The translations under genes and the position numbers were made by a program. This document shows, one piece after another, positions 33,749-42,763 of a stretch of DNA of 64,000 nt. The notes under the pieces were generated by a model. That model saw only the letters and a list, made by a program, of their open reading frames with translations. It was not told the DNA's origin and did no database searches. This DNA comes from Rubritepida flocculans DSM 14296 (GTDB lineage: Bacteria; Pseudomonadota; Alphaproteobacteria; Acetobacterales; Acetobacteraceae). The number at the start of each line of letters is the position of its first letter. The first letter of the stretch is position 1. The stretch lies in assembly GCF_000425365.1 (NCBI RefSeq), contig NZ_AUDH01000006.1, positions 62,001 to 126,000 of the forward strand, given 5' to 3'.

Positions 33749-35671
33749 ATGCGACGCCTCCTCCTCGCCCTCGCCCTGCTGCTTCCCGTGGCCGCCGCGG
33801 CCCAGCCCCCGCGCGAGGCCGCGCGCCAGGCCCTGGCCGCCGCCCAGGCCGGGCGCTGGGGCGAGGCGCAGTCCCTCGCCGTCCAGGCCGATCCGCTGAT
33901 CGCGAAGATGGTGCAGTGGATGCGCCTCACCCAGCGCGGCGGCGCGGCCAGCGCGACGGAGATGGTGGGCTTCATCGAAAGCGCGGCCGACTGGCCGATG
34001 CAGGAGGCGCTGCAGCGCAACGCCGAGGCGCTGCTGGCCGCCGAGCCCGATGACGCGCTGGTGCTGCGCTTCTTCGCCCCCCGCCCCGCCCGCACGCTCG
34101 ATGGGGCAGGGCGCCATGTCGCGGCCCTGCTCGCCGCCGGCCGCCGCGAGGAGGCGGCCCGCGCCGCCCGCCGCGCCTGGGCCGAGGACGCGCCGGGCGA
34201 TGCGGCGGCCGAGGCGCTCTTCCTCGAGCGCGCCGGCGCGCTGCTGGACGCGGAGAGCCACTGGCGCCGCTACAACCGGCTCTGGTTCGCCCGCGACGCG
34301 GCCGGGGCGGAGCGCGTGGCGCCGCTGCTCGATGCGCCGCGCCGGGCGCTCGCGCAGCTCCGCGCCGCGGGGGCCGAGGCGGAGGCCGCCGCCGCCGCCC
34401 GCGACGCCGGGGCCACCCTCGCCCGCGCCCGCGCCCTGCGCCAGCGCGACGCCGACCGCGAGGCCGCCGCCGCCTGGGCCGCCGGCGCCGCCGCCCAGCA
34501 GGGGCTGGACGCCGCCGCGCAGCGCGCCCTCTGGACCGAGCGTCAGGTGCTCGCGCGCAAGCTGCTGCGCCTCGGCGAGCCGCGCCTCGCCTACCAGGTG
34601 GCGAGCCAGCACGGCCAGAGCCTGCCGGGCGAGCCGCGCCAGGAGGCGGAGTTCCTCTCGGGCTTCATCGCGCTGCGCTTCCTCGAGGATCCGGCCCGGG
34701 CGCTGGCGCATTTCCGCCGGGTGCGCGAGGGCAGCCGCAGCGCCATCACCCAGGCCCGCAGCCTCTACTGGGAAGGCCGGGCCGAGCGCGACCCCGCCCG
34801 CGCCCGCGCCCGCTACCAGGAGGCGGCGGCCTTCCCCGTCACCTTCTATGGCCAGATGGCGGCGCTGGCGCTGGGCGAGAACGGCGCGCAGATCAGCGCG
34901 CGCATCAACGGCCTCGAGGTGCCGCGTCCCAGCCCCGCCGAGGCGCGCGCCTTCGCGGGGCGGGAGCTCGCGCGCCTCGTCGCGCTGCTGGGCGATCTGG
35001 GCGAGGCGCGGCGCGCGCGGATCTTCCTGCTGCGGCTCGAGGAAACCTCCCCCTCCAACGCCGAGCGGCTGCTGGTCGCGCGGCTCGCCACCGCCATCGG
35101 CCGGCCGGATTTCGCGGTGTGGGTGGCCCGGCGCGGCGGCGCGCAGGGCGCGATGCTGGTGGAGGATGGCTGGCCGCGCCCCTACCCCGCCCCCGAAGGC
35201 CTGGCCGAGCCCGCCCTCGTCTTCGCCATCGCCCGGCAGGAGAGCAATTTCGACCCGGAGGCGGTCTCCTCCGCCAATGCCCGGGGGGTAATGCAGCTTC
35301 TCCCCGCCACCGCGACGGCGGTGGCGCGGCGGCTCGGCATCCCCCACCGGACGGAATGGCTCACCACCGACCCCGCGCACAACAAGCGGCTGGGCGCCGC
35401 CTACATCCAGGAGCGGCTGGAGCGTTTCGGCGGCGTGCTGCCCTTCGCGCTGGCCGCCTACAACGCCGGCACGGGGCGGGTGGAGGAATGGCTCGTCACC
35501 TATGGCGACCCGCGCGGCGGGCAGGTGAGCATGCTCGACTGGATGGAGCAGATCCCCTTCGGGGAGACGCGCAACTACGTCCAGCGCGTGATCGAGAACC
35601 TCGCCGTCTATCGCGCGAAGGATCCGCGCACGGCGGGGCTCGACCACCCCATGGCGGCCTGGCGGCCGTGA
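33749..35671 (+). CDS. slt: Soluble lytic murein transglycosylase (Slt70 type)
   Basis: The protein has 640 residues. The signal peptide (about 1-19) ends PVAAAAQ. A long helical, superhelix-forming region (about 20-460) is rich in Ala and Arg. The C-terminal transglycosylase domain (about 470-625) has the catalytic glutamate E498 in [25 protein letters not shown] and [13 protein letters not shown]. It cuts glycan strands in the periplasm, forming 1,6-anhydro-muropeptides. Its stop overlaps the GTG of pgpA by 4 nt. Confidence 0.94.
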   Translation: MRRLLLALALLLPVAAAAQPPREAARQALAAAQAGRWGEAQSLAVQADPLIAKMVQWMRLTQRGGAASATEMVGFIESAADWPMQEALQRNAEALLAAEPDDALVLRFFAPRPARTLDGAGRHVAALLAAGRREEAARAARRAWAEDAPGDAAAEALFLERAGALLDAESHWRRYNRLWFARDAAGAERVAPLLDAPRRALAQLRAAGAEAEAAAAARDAGATLARARALRQRDADREAAAAWAAGAAAQQGLDAAAQRALWTERQVLARKLLRLGEPRLAYQVASQHGQSLPGEPRQEAEFLSGFIALRFLEDPARALAHFRRVREGSRSAITQARSLYWEGRAERDPARARARYQEAAAFPVTFYGQMAALALGENGAQISARINGLEVPRPSPAEARAFAGRELARLVALLGDLGEARRARIFLLRLEETSPSNAERLLVARLATAIGRPDFAVWVARRGGAQGAMLVEDGWPRPYPAPEGLAEPALVFAIARQESNFDPEAVSSANARGVMQLLPATATAVARRLGIPHRTEWLTTDPAHNKRLGAAYIQERLERFGGVLPFALAAYNAGTGRVEEWLVTYGDPRGGQVSMLDWMEQIPFGETRNYVQRVIENLAVYRAKDPRTAGLDHPMAAWRP

Positions 35672-36093
35672 GCCCGGCGCGCATCGCCTCGCTCTGGGGC
35701 GTCGGCGGGCTGCGGCCCGCGCCCGGCACCTGGGGTTCGGCGGCGGTGCTGCCGCTCGCGCTGCTGCCGGGCTGGGTGGCCATGGCGGCCTGCGCCGCCT
35801 TCACCCTGGCCGGGTTCTGGGCGCTGAACCGGCTGCCCGAGGCCGAGCGCGATCCCGACTGGGTGGTGGTGGACGAGGCGGCGGGCATGAGCTTCGCGCT
35901 GGCCTTCGCCATGAGCCTCTGGGGCGCGGCCCTGGCCTTCGCCCTGTTCCGGCTGTTCGACATCGCCAAGCCCGGCCCCGTGGGCTGGGCCGACCGCCAG
36001 CCCGGCCCCTTCGGCGTGATGGCCGATGACCTGGCGGCGGGCGGGCTGGCCGCGCTCGGCGTGCTCGCCTTCCACGCCGCGGGGCTCGGCTGA
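35668..36093 (+). CDS. pgpA: Phosphatidylglycerophosphatase A
   Basis: The protein has 141 residues and about four membrane segments. [15 protein letters not shown] near the N-terminus, [27 protein letters not shown] and [10 protein letters not shown] are the PgpA motifs. It removes phosphate from phosphatidylglycerophosphate to give phosphatidylglycerol. The start is GTG at 35668, overlapping slt. Its stop shares a base with the ATG of the next gene. Confidence 0.94.
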   Translation: MSPARIASLWGVGGLRPAPGTWGSAAVLPLALLPGWVAMAACAAFTLAGFWALNRLPEAERDPDWVVVDEAAGMSFALAFAMSLWGAALAFALFRLFDIAKPGPVGWADRQPGPFGVMADDLAAGGLAALGVLAFHAAGLG

Positions 36094-36605
36094 TGCTGGA
36101 GGCCGGCACGCTGGAGGAGGCGGCGGCGCTGCTCGCGCGGCTGCAGGCGCAGGGGCTGACCCTCGCCACGGCCGAGAGCTGCACGGGCGGGCTGATCGCG
36201 GCGGCGCTGACGGCCATTCCCGGCTCCTCCGCCACGCTGCTGTGCGGCTATGTCACCTACTCGAACGAGGCGAAGGCCGCGATGCTGGGGGTGGACCCGG
36301 CGCTGATCGCCCGGCTGGGCGCGGTGAGCGAGGAGGTGGCCCGCGCCATGGCCGAGGGCGCGCTGGCCCGCTCGGGCGCGGAGATCGCTGTGGCCTGCAC
36401 CGGCATCGCGGGGCCGGGCGGAGGGAGTGCGGCGAAGCCCGTGGGCCTCGTCCACCTCGCCGCCGCGCGGCGCGGCGGGCCCTTGCTGCACCGTCGGGAG
36501 GTCTTTCCCGGGGACCGCGCGGCGGTGCGCGCGGCGACGGTGCGCGCGGCCTTCTCGCTGATCGAGGCGCTGCGCCCTCGGCAGAGCTTCATCCGGCCCG
36601 AGTGA
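36093..36605 (+). CDS. pncC: CinA C-terminal domain protein (NMN amidohydrolase PncC)
   Basis: The protein has 170 residues, made of only the CinA C-terminal domain. [32 protein letters not shown] and [17 protein letters not shown] are its signature blocks. Stand-alone forms deamidate nicotinamide mononucleotide in the pyridine-nucleotide cycle. pgpA followed by this gene is a frequent pairing in alphaproteobacteria. It converges on gapR with a 43-nt gap. Confidence 0.93.
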   Translation: MLEAGTLEEAAALLARLQAQGLTLATAESCTGGLIAAALTAIPGSSATLLCGYVTYSNEAKAAMLGVDPALIARLGAVSEEVARAMAEGALARSGAEIAVACTGIAGPGGGSAAKPVGLVHLAAARRGGPLLHRREVFPGDRAAVRAATVRAAFSLIEALRPRQSFIRPE

Positions 36606-36648
36606 TCCCAGCGGCTGAAGCCACGATAAGGGCGGCCGCGCCGCCCGA

Positions 36649-36906
36649 TCACATGCCCAGCGCGCGCCTGTAGAGGTCGAGCAGCGTCTCCTGCTCCTCC
36701 ACCTCCGCCGGCTCCTTCTTGCGGAGCTGGATGAGCTGGCGGATCACCTTCACCTCGAAGCCGGCGGATTTCGCCTCGGCGTAGATGTCCTTGATGTCGG
36801 AGGCGAGCGCCTTGCGCTCCTCCTCCAGCCGCTCGATGCGCTCGACGATGCTGCGCAGACGGTCGGCGGCGATGCCGCCCACCTCGTTGTCGTCCCTGTT
36901 CGCCAT
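36649..36906 (-). CDS. gapR: GapR-like nucleoid-associated protein (DUF2312)
   Basis: The protein has 85 residues. RLRSIVERIERLEEERKALAS is followed by DIKDIYAEAKSAGFEVKV and the end LLDLYRRALGM; together this is the DUF2312/GapR coiled-coil family. GapR in Caulobacter binds overtwisted AT-rich DNA ahead of forks and helps topoisomerases. I chose ATG at 36906 because family members start shortly before the GIAADRLRSI block. ATG at 36933 would add nine residues and overlap the upstream gene by 8 nt; neither has a strong ribosome site. Confidence 0.9.
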   Translation of the reverse strand: MANRDDNEVGGIAADRLRSIVERIERLEEERKALASDIKDIYAEAKSAGFEVKVIRQLIQLRKKEPAEVEEQETLLDLYRRALGM

Positions 36907-36925
36907 GCGCGGGGCTTTAGCCCGC

Positions 36926-37276
36926 TCAGCCATGCTTGGCCATGGCCGCGGCGAAGGCCTGCTTCTGCGCCTCGCTCGCCTCCTTCTGGTGCGCCGCCTG
37001 CCAGGCCTTGTAGTCCATGCCGTAGATCACCTCGCGCGCGGCGGGCGTCTCGAGAGGGAGGCCCGCATCGGCCGCCGCCTCCTGATACCAGCGCGAGAGG
37101 CAGTTCCGGCAGAAGCCGGTGAGGTTCATCATGTCGATGTTCTGCACGTCCGTGCGCTCGCGCAGGTGCTGCACGAGCTTGCGGAAGGCCGCGGCCTCGA
37201 TCTTCTCGCGCGTCGCGGCGTCGAGGCCGGCGGCGGCGCCGAGGGCGAGGTTCGCTTCGGGCTGGGGTGCGGGCAT
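36926..37276 (-). CDS. DUF1244 family protein
   Basis: The protein has 116 residues. The core MMNLTGFCRNCLSRWYQEA with its paired cysteines, then EVIYGMDYKAWQ, is typical of the small DUF1244 family of proteobacteria, whose function I cannot name. The last residues are Ala/Lys/Gln-rich. It lies just upstream of gapR on the same strand and is probably cotranscribed with it. AGGAGG stands before the ATG. Confidence 0.88.
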   Translation of the reverse strand: MPAPQPEANLALGAAAGLDAATREKIEAAAFRKLVQHLRERTDVQNIDMMNLTGFCRNCLSRWYQEAAADAGLPLETPAAREVIYGMDYKAWQAAHQKEASEAQKQAFAAAMAKHG

Positions 37277-37324
37277 GGGCTCCTCCTTCGCTGCTTCGTC
37301 AGATGCCCCCGCCCGCGCCCGGCT

Positions 37325-38290
37325 TCAATCCGCGAACTGCCCGGCGGCGAGGATGAGGGGGCGCAGCCGGGCGATCTCGCTCGCCAGGAAGCGCGCGTGG
37401 TGGGCGGGGGTGGCCTCGGCCTCGGCCGCCACCGTGGTCAGCGTCTCGGCGAAGCGCTGCCGCAGGCGCTCCTCGCGCAGCGCGGCGCGGATGGCGGCGG
37501 CCAGGCGCTCCTGCACCTCGGGCGGCGTGCCTGCCGCGGCGTAGAGCCCGTGCCAGGCGGACATCACGAGATCCACCCCCTGCTCGCGCGCCGTCGGCAC
37601 CTCGAAGCCGGGGATGCGCTCGGGCAGCGTCACGGCATAGGCCTTGATGCGGCCGTCGCGCACGAAGGGCGCGGCCACCGTCGCCTGCTCGCAGGAGATG
37701 TCGAGCCGGCCGGCCATCATCTCCGTCATCGCCGGCGCGCTGCCGCGGAAGACGATGGTGGTGGCGCTGCGCCCCGCCGCGTGCTGCAGCAGCATGCCGC
37801 AGAGCTGGTTGGAGCCGCCCAGCCCGCTGTGGCCGAGGTTCAGCCGCTCGCCCTGCTCGCGCAGCAGGGCGATGTAGCCGGCGAGGTCGCGCGCCGGGAA
37901 ATCGGGCCGCGCCACCAGCGTCATGCCGGTGTGCGAGACGATGCCGAGCGGCGCGAGGCCGCGTTCGATGCTGAAGGGAAGCTGGCGGTAGAGCGTGGCC
38001 GCCGCCGCCAGGCCGATGTGGTGGATGAGCAGCGTGTGCCCGTCGGGGCGCGACTGCGCGACGCGCGCGGCGGCGATGGTGCCGCCCGCCCCCGTCACGT
38101 TCTCCGCCGCCACGGGCTGGCCCAGTTCCTTCGCCATGCCCTCGGCCAGCAGCCGGCCGATCATGTCGGTCGGCCCGCCCGCGGCGAAGGGGATCATCAG
38201 CGTCAGCGGCCGGCCCGGGAAGCCGGGCTGCGCCAGCGCGGGTGTGGCGAGCAGCACGGGCAGCGCGACCGCGGCGCGGCGGCGGATCAT
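37325..38290 (-). CDS. Bug/TctC-type periplasmic substrate-binding protein
   Basis: The protein has 321 residues. The signal peptide (about 1-20) ends ATPALAQ. FPGRPLTLMIPFAAGGPTD and NVTGAGGTIAAARVAQSRPDG are hallmarks of the tripartite tricarboxylate transporter receptor family. It binds a carboxylate in the periplasm. No TctA/TctB membrane genes are in the window, so the receptor is an orphan here, as often. It lies 20 nt downstream of the TtuC-like gene on the same strand, suggesting a dicarboxylate such as tartrate as ligand (inference). Confidence 0.9.
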   Translation of the reverse strand: MIRRRAAVALPVLLATPALAQPGFPGRPLTLMIPFAAGGPTDMIGRLLAEGMAKELGQPVAAENVTGAGGTIAAARVAQSRPDGHTLLIHHIGLAAAATLYRQLPFSIERGLAPLGIVSHTGMTLVARPDFPARDLAGYIALLREQGERLNLGHSGLGGSNQLCGMLLQHAAGRSATTIVFRGSAPAMTEMMAGRLDISCEQATVAAPFVRDGRIKAYAVTLPERIPGFEVPTAREQGVDLVMSAWHGLYAAAGTPPEVQERLAAAIRAALREERLRQRFAETLTTVAAEAEATPAHHARFLASEIARLRPLILAAGQFAD

Positions 38291-38310
38291 GGCGTTCCTC
38301 CCGAGGAGAG

Positions 38311-39384
38311 TTATGCGTTGTCTCCACGGATAGCTTCGATCACCGCCGCCGTCACCTCCGACGTGCGGGCGGTGCCGCCGAGATCGGGCGTCAGCACGCC
38401 CTTCGCCGTGGCGGCCTCGATGGCGCGCATCAGCCGCGCCGCGCCGGCCGTCTCGCCCAGGTGCTCGAGCATCATGCAGGCGGTCCAGAAGGTGGCGATG
38501 GGGTTCGCCACGCCCTTGCCCATGATGTCGAAGGCCGAGCCGTGGATGGGCTCGAACATGGAGGGGTGCGCGCGCGAGGGATCGAGATTCGCCGTGGGCG
38601 CGACGCCGAGCGAGCCGGCCAGCGCGCCCGCGAGGTCGCTCAGGATGTCGGCGTGCAGGTTCGTCGCCACCACCGTGTCGATGCTGGCCGGGCGGCGCAC
38701 CATGCGCGCGGCCATCGCGTCCACCAGCTCCTTCTCCCAGCGCACCTCGGGGAACTCGGCGGCGACCTGTGCGGCGATCTCGTCCCAGAACACCATGCCG
38801 TGGCGCTGCGCGTTGGACTTGGTGACGACGGTGAGCAGCCTGCGCGGGCGGGAGCGCGCGATGGCGAAGGCGGTGCGCATGATCCGCTCCACCCCCGCGC
38901 GCGTGAAGATGGAGGTTTCGGTCGCCACCTCGATGGGGTGGCCGCGATGCGCGCGCCCGCCATGGCCGGCGTATTCGCCCTCGCTGTTCTCGCGCACGAT
39001 CACCCAGTCGATGGCGCCCGGAGCCAGGCCGCGCAGCGGGCTTTCGAGGCCGGGCAGAACCCGCGTGGGGCGGATGTTCGCGTACTGGTCGAAGCCCTGG
39101 CAGATGGCGAGCCGCAGGCCCCACAGCGTCACGTCGTCGGGCAGATGGGGGTCGCCCACCGCGCCGAAATAGATCGCATCGAACCCCTTGAGCGTGGCGA
39201 GCCCGTCCTCGGGCATCATCCGGCCGGTGGCGCGGTAGAAATCGCTGCCCCAGGGGAACTCCTCCACCTCGAGCCGGAAATCGCCCGCGCGCTCGGTCAG
39301 CGCGCGCAGCACCTCGAGCCCGGCGGGAATCACCTCCTTGCCGATGCCATCCCCGGCGATGGCGGCGATCCGGTGCGTGCGCAT
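38311..39384 (-). CDS. ttuC: Tartrate dehydrogenase/decarboxylase family (TtuC-like isocitrate/isopropylmalate dehydrogenase)
   Basis: The protein has 357 residues. IAAIAGDGIGKEVIPAGLEVL opens the fold, VIVRENSEGEYAGHGG and VTKSNAQRHGMVFWDE line the substrate and NAD sites, and MFEPIHGSAFDIMGKG is near the C-terminus. Within this dehydrogenase superfamily, YAGHGGR and LWGLRLAICQGFDQYANIRP fit tartrate dehydrogenases better than LeuB, and the neighbours (glycerate 2-kinase, pyruvate kinase) match the ttuCDE set. It would oxidise tartrate with NAD. GGAGGAG precedes ATG. D-malate dehydrogenase is an alternative. Confidence 0.82.
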   Translation of the reverse strand: MRTHRIAAIAGDGIGKEVIPAGLEVLRALTERAGDFRLEVEEFPWGSDFYRATGRMMPEDGLATLKGFDAIYFGAVGDPHLPDDVTLWGLRLAICQGFDQYANIRPTRVLPGLESPLRGLAPGAIDWVIVRENSEGEYAGHGGRAHRGHPIEVATETSIFTRAGVERIMRTAFAIARSRPRRLLTVVTKSNAQRHGMVFWDEIAAQVAAEFPEVRWEKELVDAMAARMVRRPASIDTVVATNLHADILSDLAGALAGSLGVAPTANLDPSRAHPSMFEPIHGSAFDIMGKGVANPIATFWTACMMLEHLGETAGAARLMRAIEAATAKGVLTPDLGGTARTSEVTAAVIEAIRGDNA

Positions 39385-39441
39385 GGCGCTCTCCTCCCTC
39401 TGTTGCGGCCGCGTGGCATCGCATGTCCGCGCGCCGCGTTG

Positions 39442-39456
39442 AAGCCTGCCGGGCTT
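39442..39456. promoter_or_regulatory. Possible operator between ttuC and ttuD
   Basis: AAGCCTGCCGGGCTT is an interrupted inverted repeat (AAGCC/GGCTT) in the 122-bp divergent region, touching the candidate -35 of ttuD. No regulator gene lies nearby. Confidence 0.22.
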
Positions 39457-39484
39457 GGCGCGGCGCGCGCGGCGGGGCCATAAA
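39455..39484 (+). promoter_or_regulatory. Candidate ttuD promoter
   Basis: TTGGCG (39455-39460) and CATAAA (39479-39484) are 18 bp apart, each matching four of six consensus bases, 22 nt before the ttuD start. Confidence 0.33.
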
Positions 39485-39506
39485 GCGGGGGAGGATCGGG
39501 AAGGCG

Positions 39507-40802
39507 ATGTCCGGCGAATGGAACGAGGCGCGCGCCGCCGCCGCGCTGCGCGCGATGTACGAGGCGGGCGTGCGCGCGGCCGATCCGCTCGCCGTGCTGG
39601 CCGCCCATCTGCCCGAGCCGCCGCGCGCGGGGCGCGTGGTGGTGGTGGGCGTGGGCAAGGCAGCGGCGAAGATGGCGCAGGCGGTGGAGGCCGCCTGGGC
39701 CGATCTGCCGCTGACGGGCCTCGTCATCGCGCCGCATGGCGCGGAGCTGCCGCTCTCGCGCATCGCGCTGCGCTTCGGCGCGCACCCGGTGCCCGATGCG
39801 GCCGGCGCGGCCGCCGCGCGCGAGATGCTCGGCCTGCTGCGCGGGCTGACGGAGCATGATCTCGTGCTCGCGCTCGTCTCCGGCGGGGGCTCGGCGCTGG
39901 CCACGCTGCCGGCGGAGGGGCTCTCGCTCGAGGATCTGATCGCCACCAACCGCGCGCTGCTGGCCTCGGGCGCGGGCATCCACGCGATGAACTGCATCCG
40001 CAAGCATCTCTCGGCCTTCTCGGGCGGGCGGCTCGCGCTGGCGGCGCATCCGGCGCGGGTGGTCACGCTCGCCATCTCCGACGTGCCGGGCGACGATCCG
40101 GAAGTGATCGCCTCCGGCCCCACCGTGGCCGACCCGACCAGCTTCGCCGAGGCGCGGGCGCTGGCCGCGCATCACCGGCTCGACCTGCCCGCCACCGTGG
40201 CCGCGCATCTCGCCGCCGCGCGGGAGGAGACGCCCAAGCCGGGCGATCCGCGCCTCGCGCGCGCCGAGTTCCGGCTCATCGCCACGCCGATGATGGCGCT
40301 GCGCGCCATGGCCGAGGCGGCGCGGGGGCTCGGCCTTTCGCCGCTCATCCTGGGCGATGCGCTGGAGGGCGAGGCGCGGCATGTGGGCACGGCGCTGGCC
40401 GGCATCGCCCTCTCGGCCCGGCGGCACGGGCTGCCGCTCGCGCCCCCCTGCGTGCTGCTCTCGGGCGGGGAGACGACGGTGACGCTCGCCCCCGGCGCCG
40501 AGGGCCGCGGCGGACGCAACAGCGAGACGCTGCTCGGCCTCGCGCTCGCGCTCAACGGCGCGCCGGGCATCTGGGCGCTCTGCGCGGACACGGACGGCAT
40601 AGACGGCCGCTCCGAGGCGGCGGGCGCCTGGTGCGGGCCGGCCACGCTGGCCGCCGCGCGCGCGGCGGGGCTCGATCCGCGCGCCGCGCTCGCCGCGCAT
40701 CGCAGCCTCGACGTGTTCGAGGCCGCGGGCGGGGCCATCGTCACCGGCCCCACCCTGACCAACGTGAACGACATGCGCGCCATCCTGGTCGCGGAGGCCT
40801 GA
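39507..40802 (+). CDS. ttuD: Glycerate 2-kinase / hydroxypyruvate reductase family (TtuD-like)
   Basis: The protein has 431 residues. VVVVGVGKAAAKMAQAVE, LALVSGGGSALATLPAEG, NCIRKHLSAFSGGRLA, ISDVPGDDPEVIASGPT, and the C-terminal LSGGETTV, GGRNSETLLGLAL and CADTDGIDG are the MOFRL/DUF4147 family motifs. These enzymes phosphorylate glycerate to 2-phosphoglycerate; older literature calls the tartrate-operon member hydroxypyruvate reductase. ATG at 39507 follows GGGAAGG. The stop is 3 nt before pyruvate kinase, which could complete the route from 2-phosphoglycerate via enolase. Confidence 0.9.
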   Translation: MSGEWNEARAAAALRAMYEAGVRAADPLAVLAAHLPEPPRAGRVVVVGVGKAAAKMAQAVEAAWADLPLTGLVIAPHGAELPLSRIALRFGAHPVPDAAGAAAAREMLGLLRGLTEHDLVLALVSGGGSALATLPAEGLSLEDLIATNRALLASGAGIHAMNCIRKHLSAFSGGRLALAAHPARVVTLAISDVPGDDPEVIASGPTVADPTSFAEARALAAHHRLDLPATVAAHLAAAREETPKPGDPRLARAEFRLIATPMMALRAMAEAARGLGLSPLILGDALEGEARHVGTALAGIALSARRHGLPLAPPCVLLSGGETTVTLAPGAEGRGGRNSETLLGLALALNGAPGIWALCADTDGIDGRSEAAGAWCGPATLAAARAAGLDPRAALAAHRSLDVFEAAGGAIVTGPTLTNVNDMRAILVAEA

Positions 40803-40805
40803 GCC

Positions 40806-42242
40806 ATGCCCGCACGCATCCCGCTGCGCCGCCACCGCCGCACCAAGATCGTGGCCACCCTCGGCCCCGCGAGTTCCTCGCCCGAGATGATCGAGCGCCT
40901 CTACCGCGCGGGGGCGGACGTGTTCCGCCTGAACTTCAGCCATGGCAGCCACGAGGACCACGCCGCGCGCATCGCCGCGATCCGCGCGGTGGAAGGCAAG
41001 GTGGGCCGGCCCATCGCCATCCTCGCCGATGTGCAGGGGCCCAAGCTGCGCGTGGGCAAGTTCGGCGCGGGGCGCGTGCAGCTCGCCCCCGGCCGGCGCT
41101 TCCGCCTCGACCTCAGCCCCACCCCGGGCGATGTGCAGCGCGTGCAGTTGCCGCACCCCGAGATCATCGCCGCCGCGCGCATCGGCACCACCCTGCTGCT
41201 CGACGACGGCAAGCTGCGCCTGCGCGTGGTGCGCCAGGTGGAGGGCGACCATCTGGAGACGGAGGTGGTGGTGGGCGGCCCGCTCTCCGACCGCAAGGGC
41301 GTGAACGTGCCGGACGTGGCCCTGCCCATCCCCGCCCTGACGGAGAAGGACCGCGCGGACCTCGCCTTCGTGCTGCCGCTCGGCGTGGAGTACATCGGCC
41401 TCAGCTTCGTCCAGCGCGCCGAGGATGTGGAGGAGGCGAAGGCCATCGCCGCCGGCCGCGCCTGGATCATGGTGAAGATGGAGAAGCCCCAGGCCGTCGA
41501 GAACATGGACGCCATCCTCGCCGCCGCCGATTGCGTGATGGTGGCGCGCGGCGATCTCGGCGTGGAGCTGCCGCCCGAGGAGGTGCCGCTCGTGCAGAAG
41601 CGCCTGGTGCGCGCGGCCCGGGCGCTGGGCAAGCCCGTGGTGGTGGCGACGCAGATGCTCGAGAGCATGATCAGCGCCCCCGCCCCCACCCGCGCCGAGG
41701 CGAGCGACGTGGCGACCGCGGTCTTCGACGGGGCGGATGCGGTGATGCTCTCGGCCGAGACGGCGGCCGGGCAGTATCCGGTCGAGGCGGTCACGATGAT
41801 GGACCGCATCCTCGCCCGCACCGAGCAGGATCCGGGCTGGCGCGCGCAGACCGACGCCCAGCGCCCCGAGCCCGAGCACAACAGCGCGGGCGCCATCGCG
41901 GCCGCGGCGGCGCAGGTGGCGCGCACCATCTCGGCCCAGGCCATCGCCACCTTCACCAGCACCGCCTCCACCACGCTGCGCGTGGCGCGCGAGCGGCCGG
42001 CCTGCCCCATCCTGGGGCTGACCTCGCGTCTCGCCTCCGCGCGGCGGCTCGGCGTGGTGTGGGGGGTGCATCCGCTCGTGGTGCAGGATATCCACTCGAT
42101 GACGGAGATGGTCGCCCGCGCCAGCCGCGCCGCCCAGCAGGAGGGCTTCGCCCGGCACGGGGAGGAGATCGTCGTCACCGCCGGCGTGCCCTTCGGCACG
42201 CCGGGCACCACGAATGCGCTGCGCGTGGCGGCGGTGAAATGA
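40806..42242 (+). CDS. pyk: Pyruvate kinase
   Basis: The protein has 478 residues. It begins TKIVATLGPASSSPEMIERL, then FRLNFSHG, ADVQGPKLRVGKF and MVKMEKPQAVENMDAIL. GDLGVELPPEEVPLVQK and AETAAGQYPVEAV follow, then a C-terminal regulatory domain. It converts phosphoenolpyruvate and ADP to pyruvate and ATP. It starts 3 nt after ttuD, so it may be the pathway-dedicated copy (TtuE-like) as well as, or instead of, the glycolytic enzyme. Confidence 0.96.
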   Translation: MPARIPLRRHRRTKIVATLGPASSSPEMIERLYRAGADVFRLNFSHGSHEDHAARIAAIRAVEGKVGRPIAILADVQGPKLRVGKFGAGRVQLAPGRRFRLDLSPTPGDVQRVQLPHPEIIAAARIGTTLLLDDGKLRLRVVRQVEGDHLETEVVVGGPLSDRKGVNVPDVALPIPALTEKDRADLAFVLPLGVEYIGLSFVQRAEDVEEAKAIAAGRAWIMVKMEKPQAVENMDAILAAADCVMVARGDLGVELPPEEVPLVQKRLVRAARALGKPVVVATQMLESMISAPAPTRAEASDVATAVFDGADAVMLSAETAAGQYPVEAVTMMDRILARTEQDPGWRAQTDAQRPEPEHNSAGAIAAAAAQVARTISAQAIATFTSTASTTLRVARERPACPILGLTSRLASARRLGVVWGVHPLVVQDIHSMTEMVARASRAAQQEGFARHGEEIVVTAGVPFGTPGTTNALRVAAVK

Positions 42243-42252
42243 GGGGTCCGCG

Positions 42253-42609
42253 ATGAAGAGACTGTTCCTGGCCGCGCTGCTCGCCATCGGCCTCGCCCTG
42301 CCGGCCGCGGCCCAGCGCAGCACGGTCTATGACGTGACCGGGACCAATCCCGACGGGACGGAGTATTCGGGCACCATGATGCTCCAGCAGGTGGGGCTGT
42401 CGAGCTTCCGCATCGTCTGGACCATCGGCGCCGACACCTTCGAGGGGGTGGGCATGGTCTCCGGCCTCACCCTCGCCACCGCCTTCAGCCTGGGCGAGAA
42501 CCAGACGGGCATGGGCATCTACGAGATCAAGCCCGGCGACGTGCTGGAGGGGGTGTGGACGGTGATCGGCGCCTTCGCCGCGGGGCGGGAGACGGCGCGG
42601 CCGCGCTGA
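42253..42609 (+). CDS. Small secreted protein of unknown function
   Basis: The protein has 118 residues with a clear signal peptide (about 1-20, ending LPAAAQ). The mature part has short beta-like segments: YDVTGTNPDGTEYSGTMML, FRIVWTIGADTFEGVGM, and a glycine-rich GENQTGMGIYEI followed by GVWTVIGAFAAG. There is no cysteine. I do not recognise a named family with confidence; similar small periplasmic beta proteins are often called hypothetical or fibronectin-binding-like. It follows pyk by 10 nt and may be cotranscribed with it. Confidence 0.7.
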   Translation: MKRLFLAALLAIGLALPAAAQRSTVYDVTGTNPDGTEYSGTMMLQQVGLSSFRIVWTIGADTFEGVGMVSGLTLATAFSLGENQTGMGIYEIKPGDVLEGVWTVIGAFAAGRETARPR

Positions 42610-42763
42610 TGCCGCCGGGGCTCGCGCCGGGGCTCTCGCGCGCTGGGGCGGCCCGGCGGGAGGGGGCGGGAACGAAGCCTTGCCCGCGGCCGCCGGCATC
42701 AGGCTTCCGCCCGCCCGGGGATGGTGGCAGGCTCCGCGCCAAGAGCATGAGGAGGCGCGGCGC

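Noticed and set aside
33650-35647. Upstream extension of the dapA frame to 35647
   Set aside because: DapA motifs begin at ATG 33649 with a good ribosome site; the extension is antisense to slt and lacks any domain.
42610-42763. Possible SAM riboswitch before metY
   Set aside because: No SAM-I or SAM-II core pattern is visible; the segment is only GC-rich.
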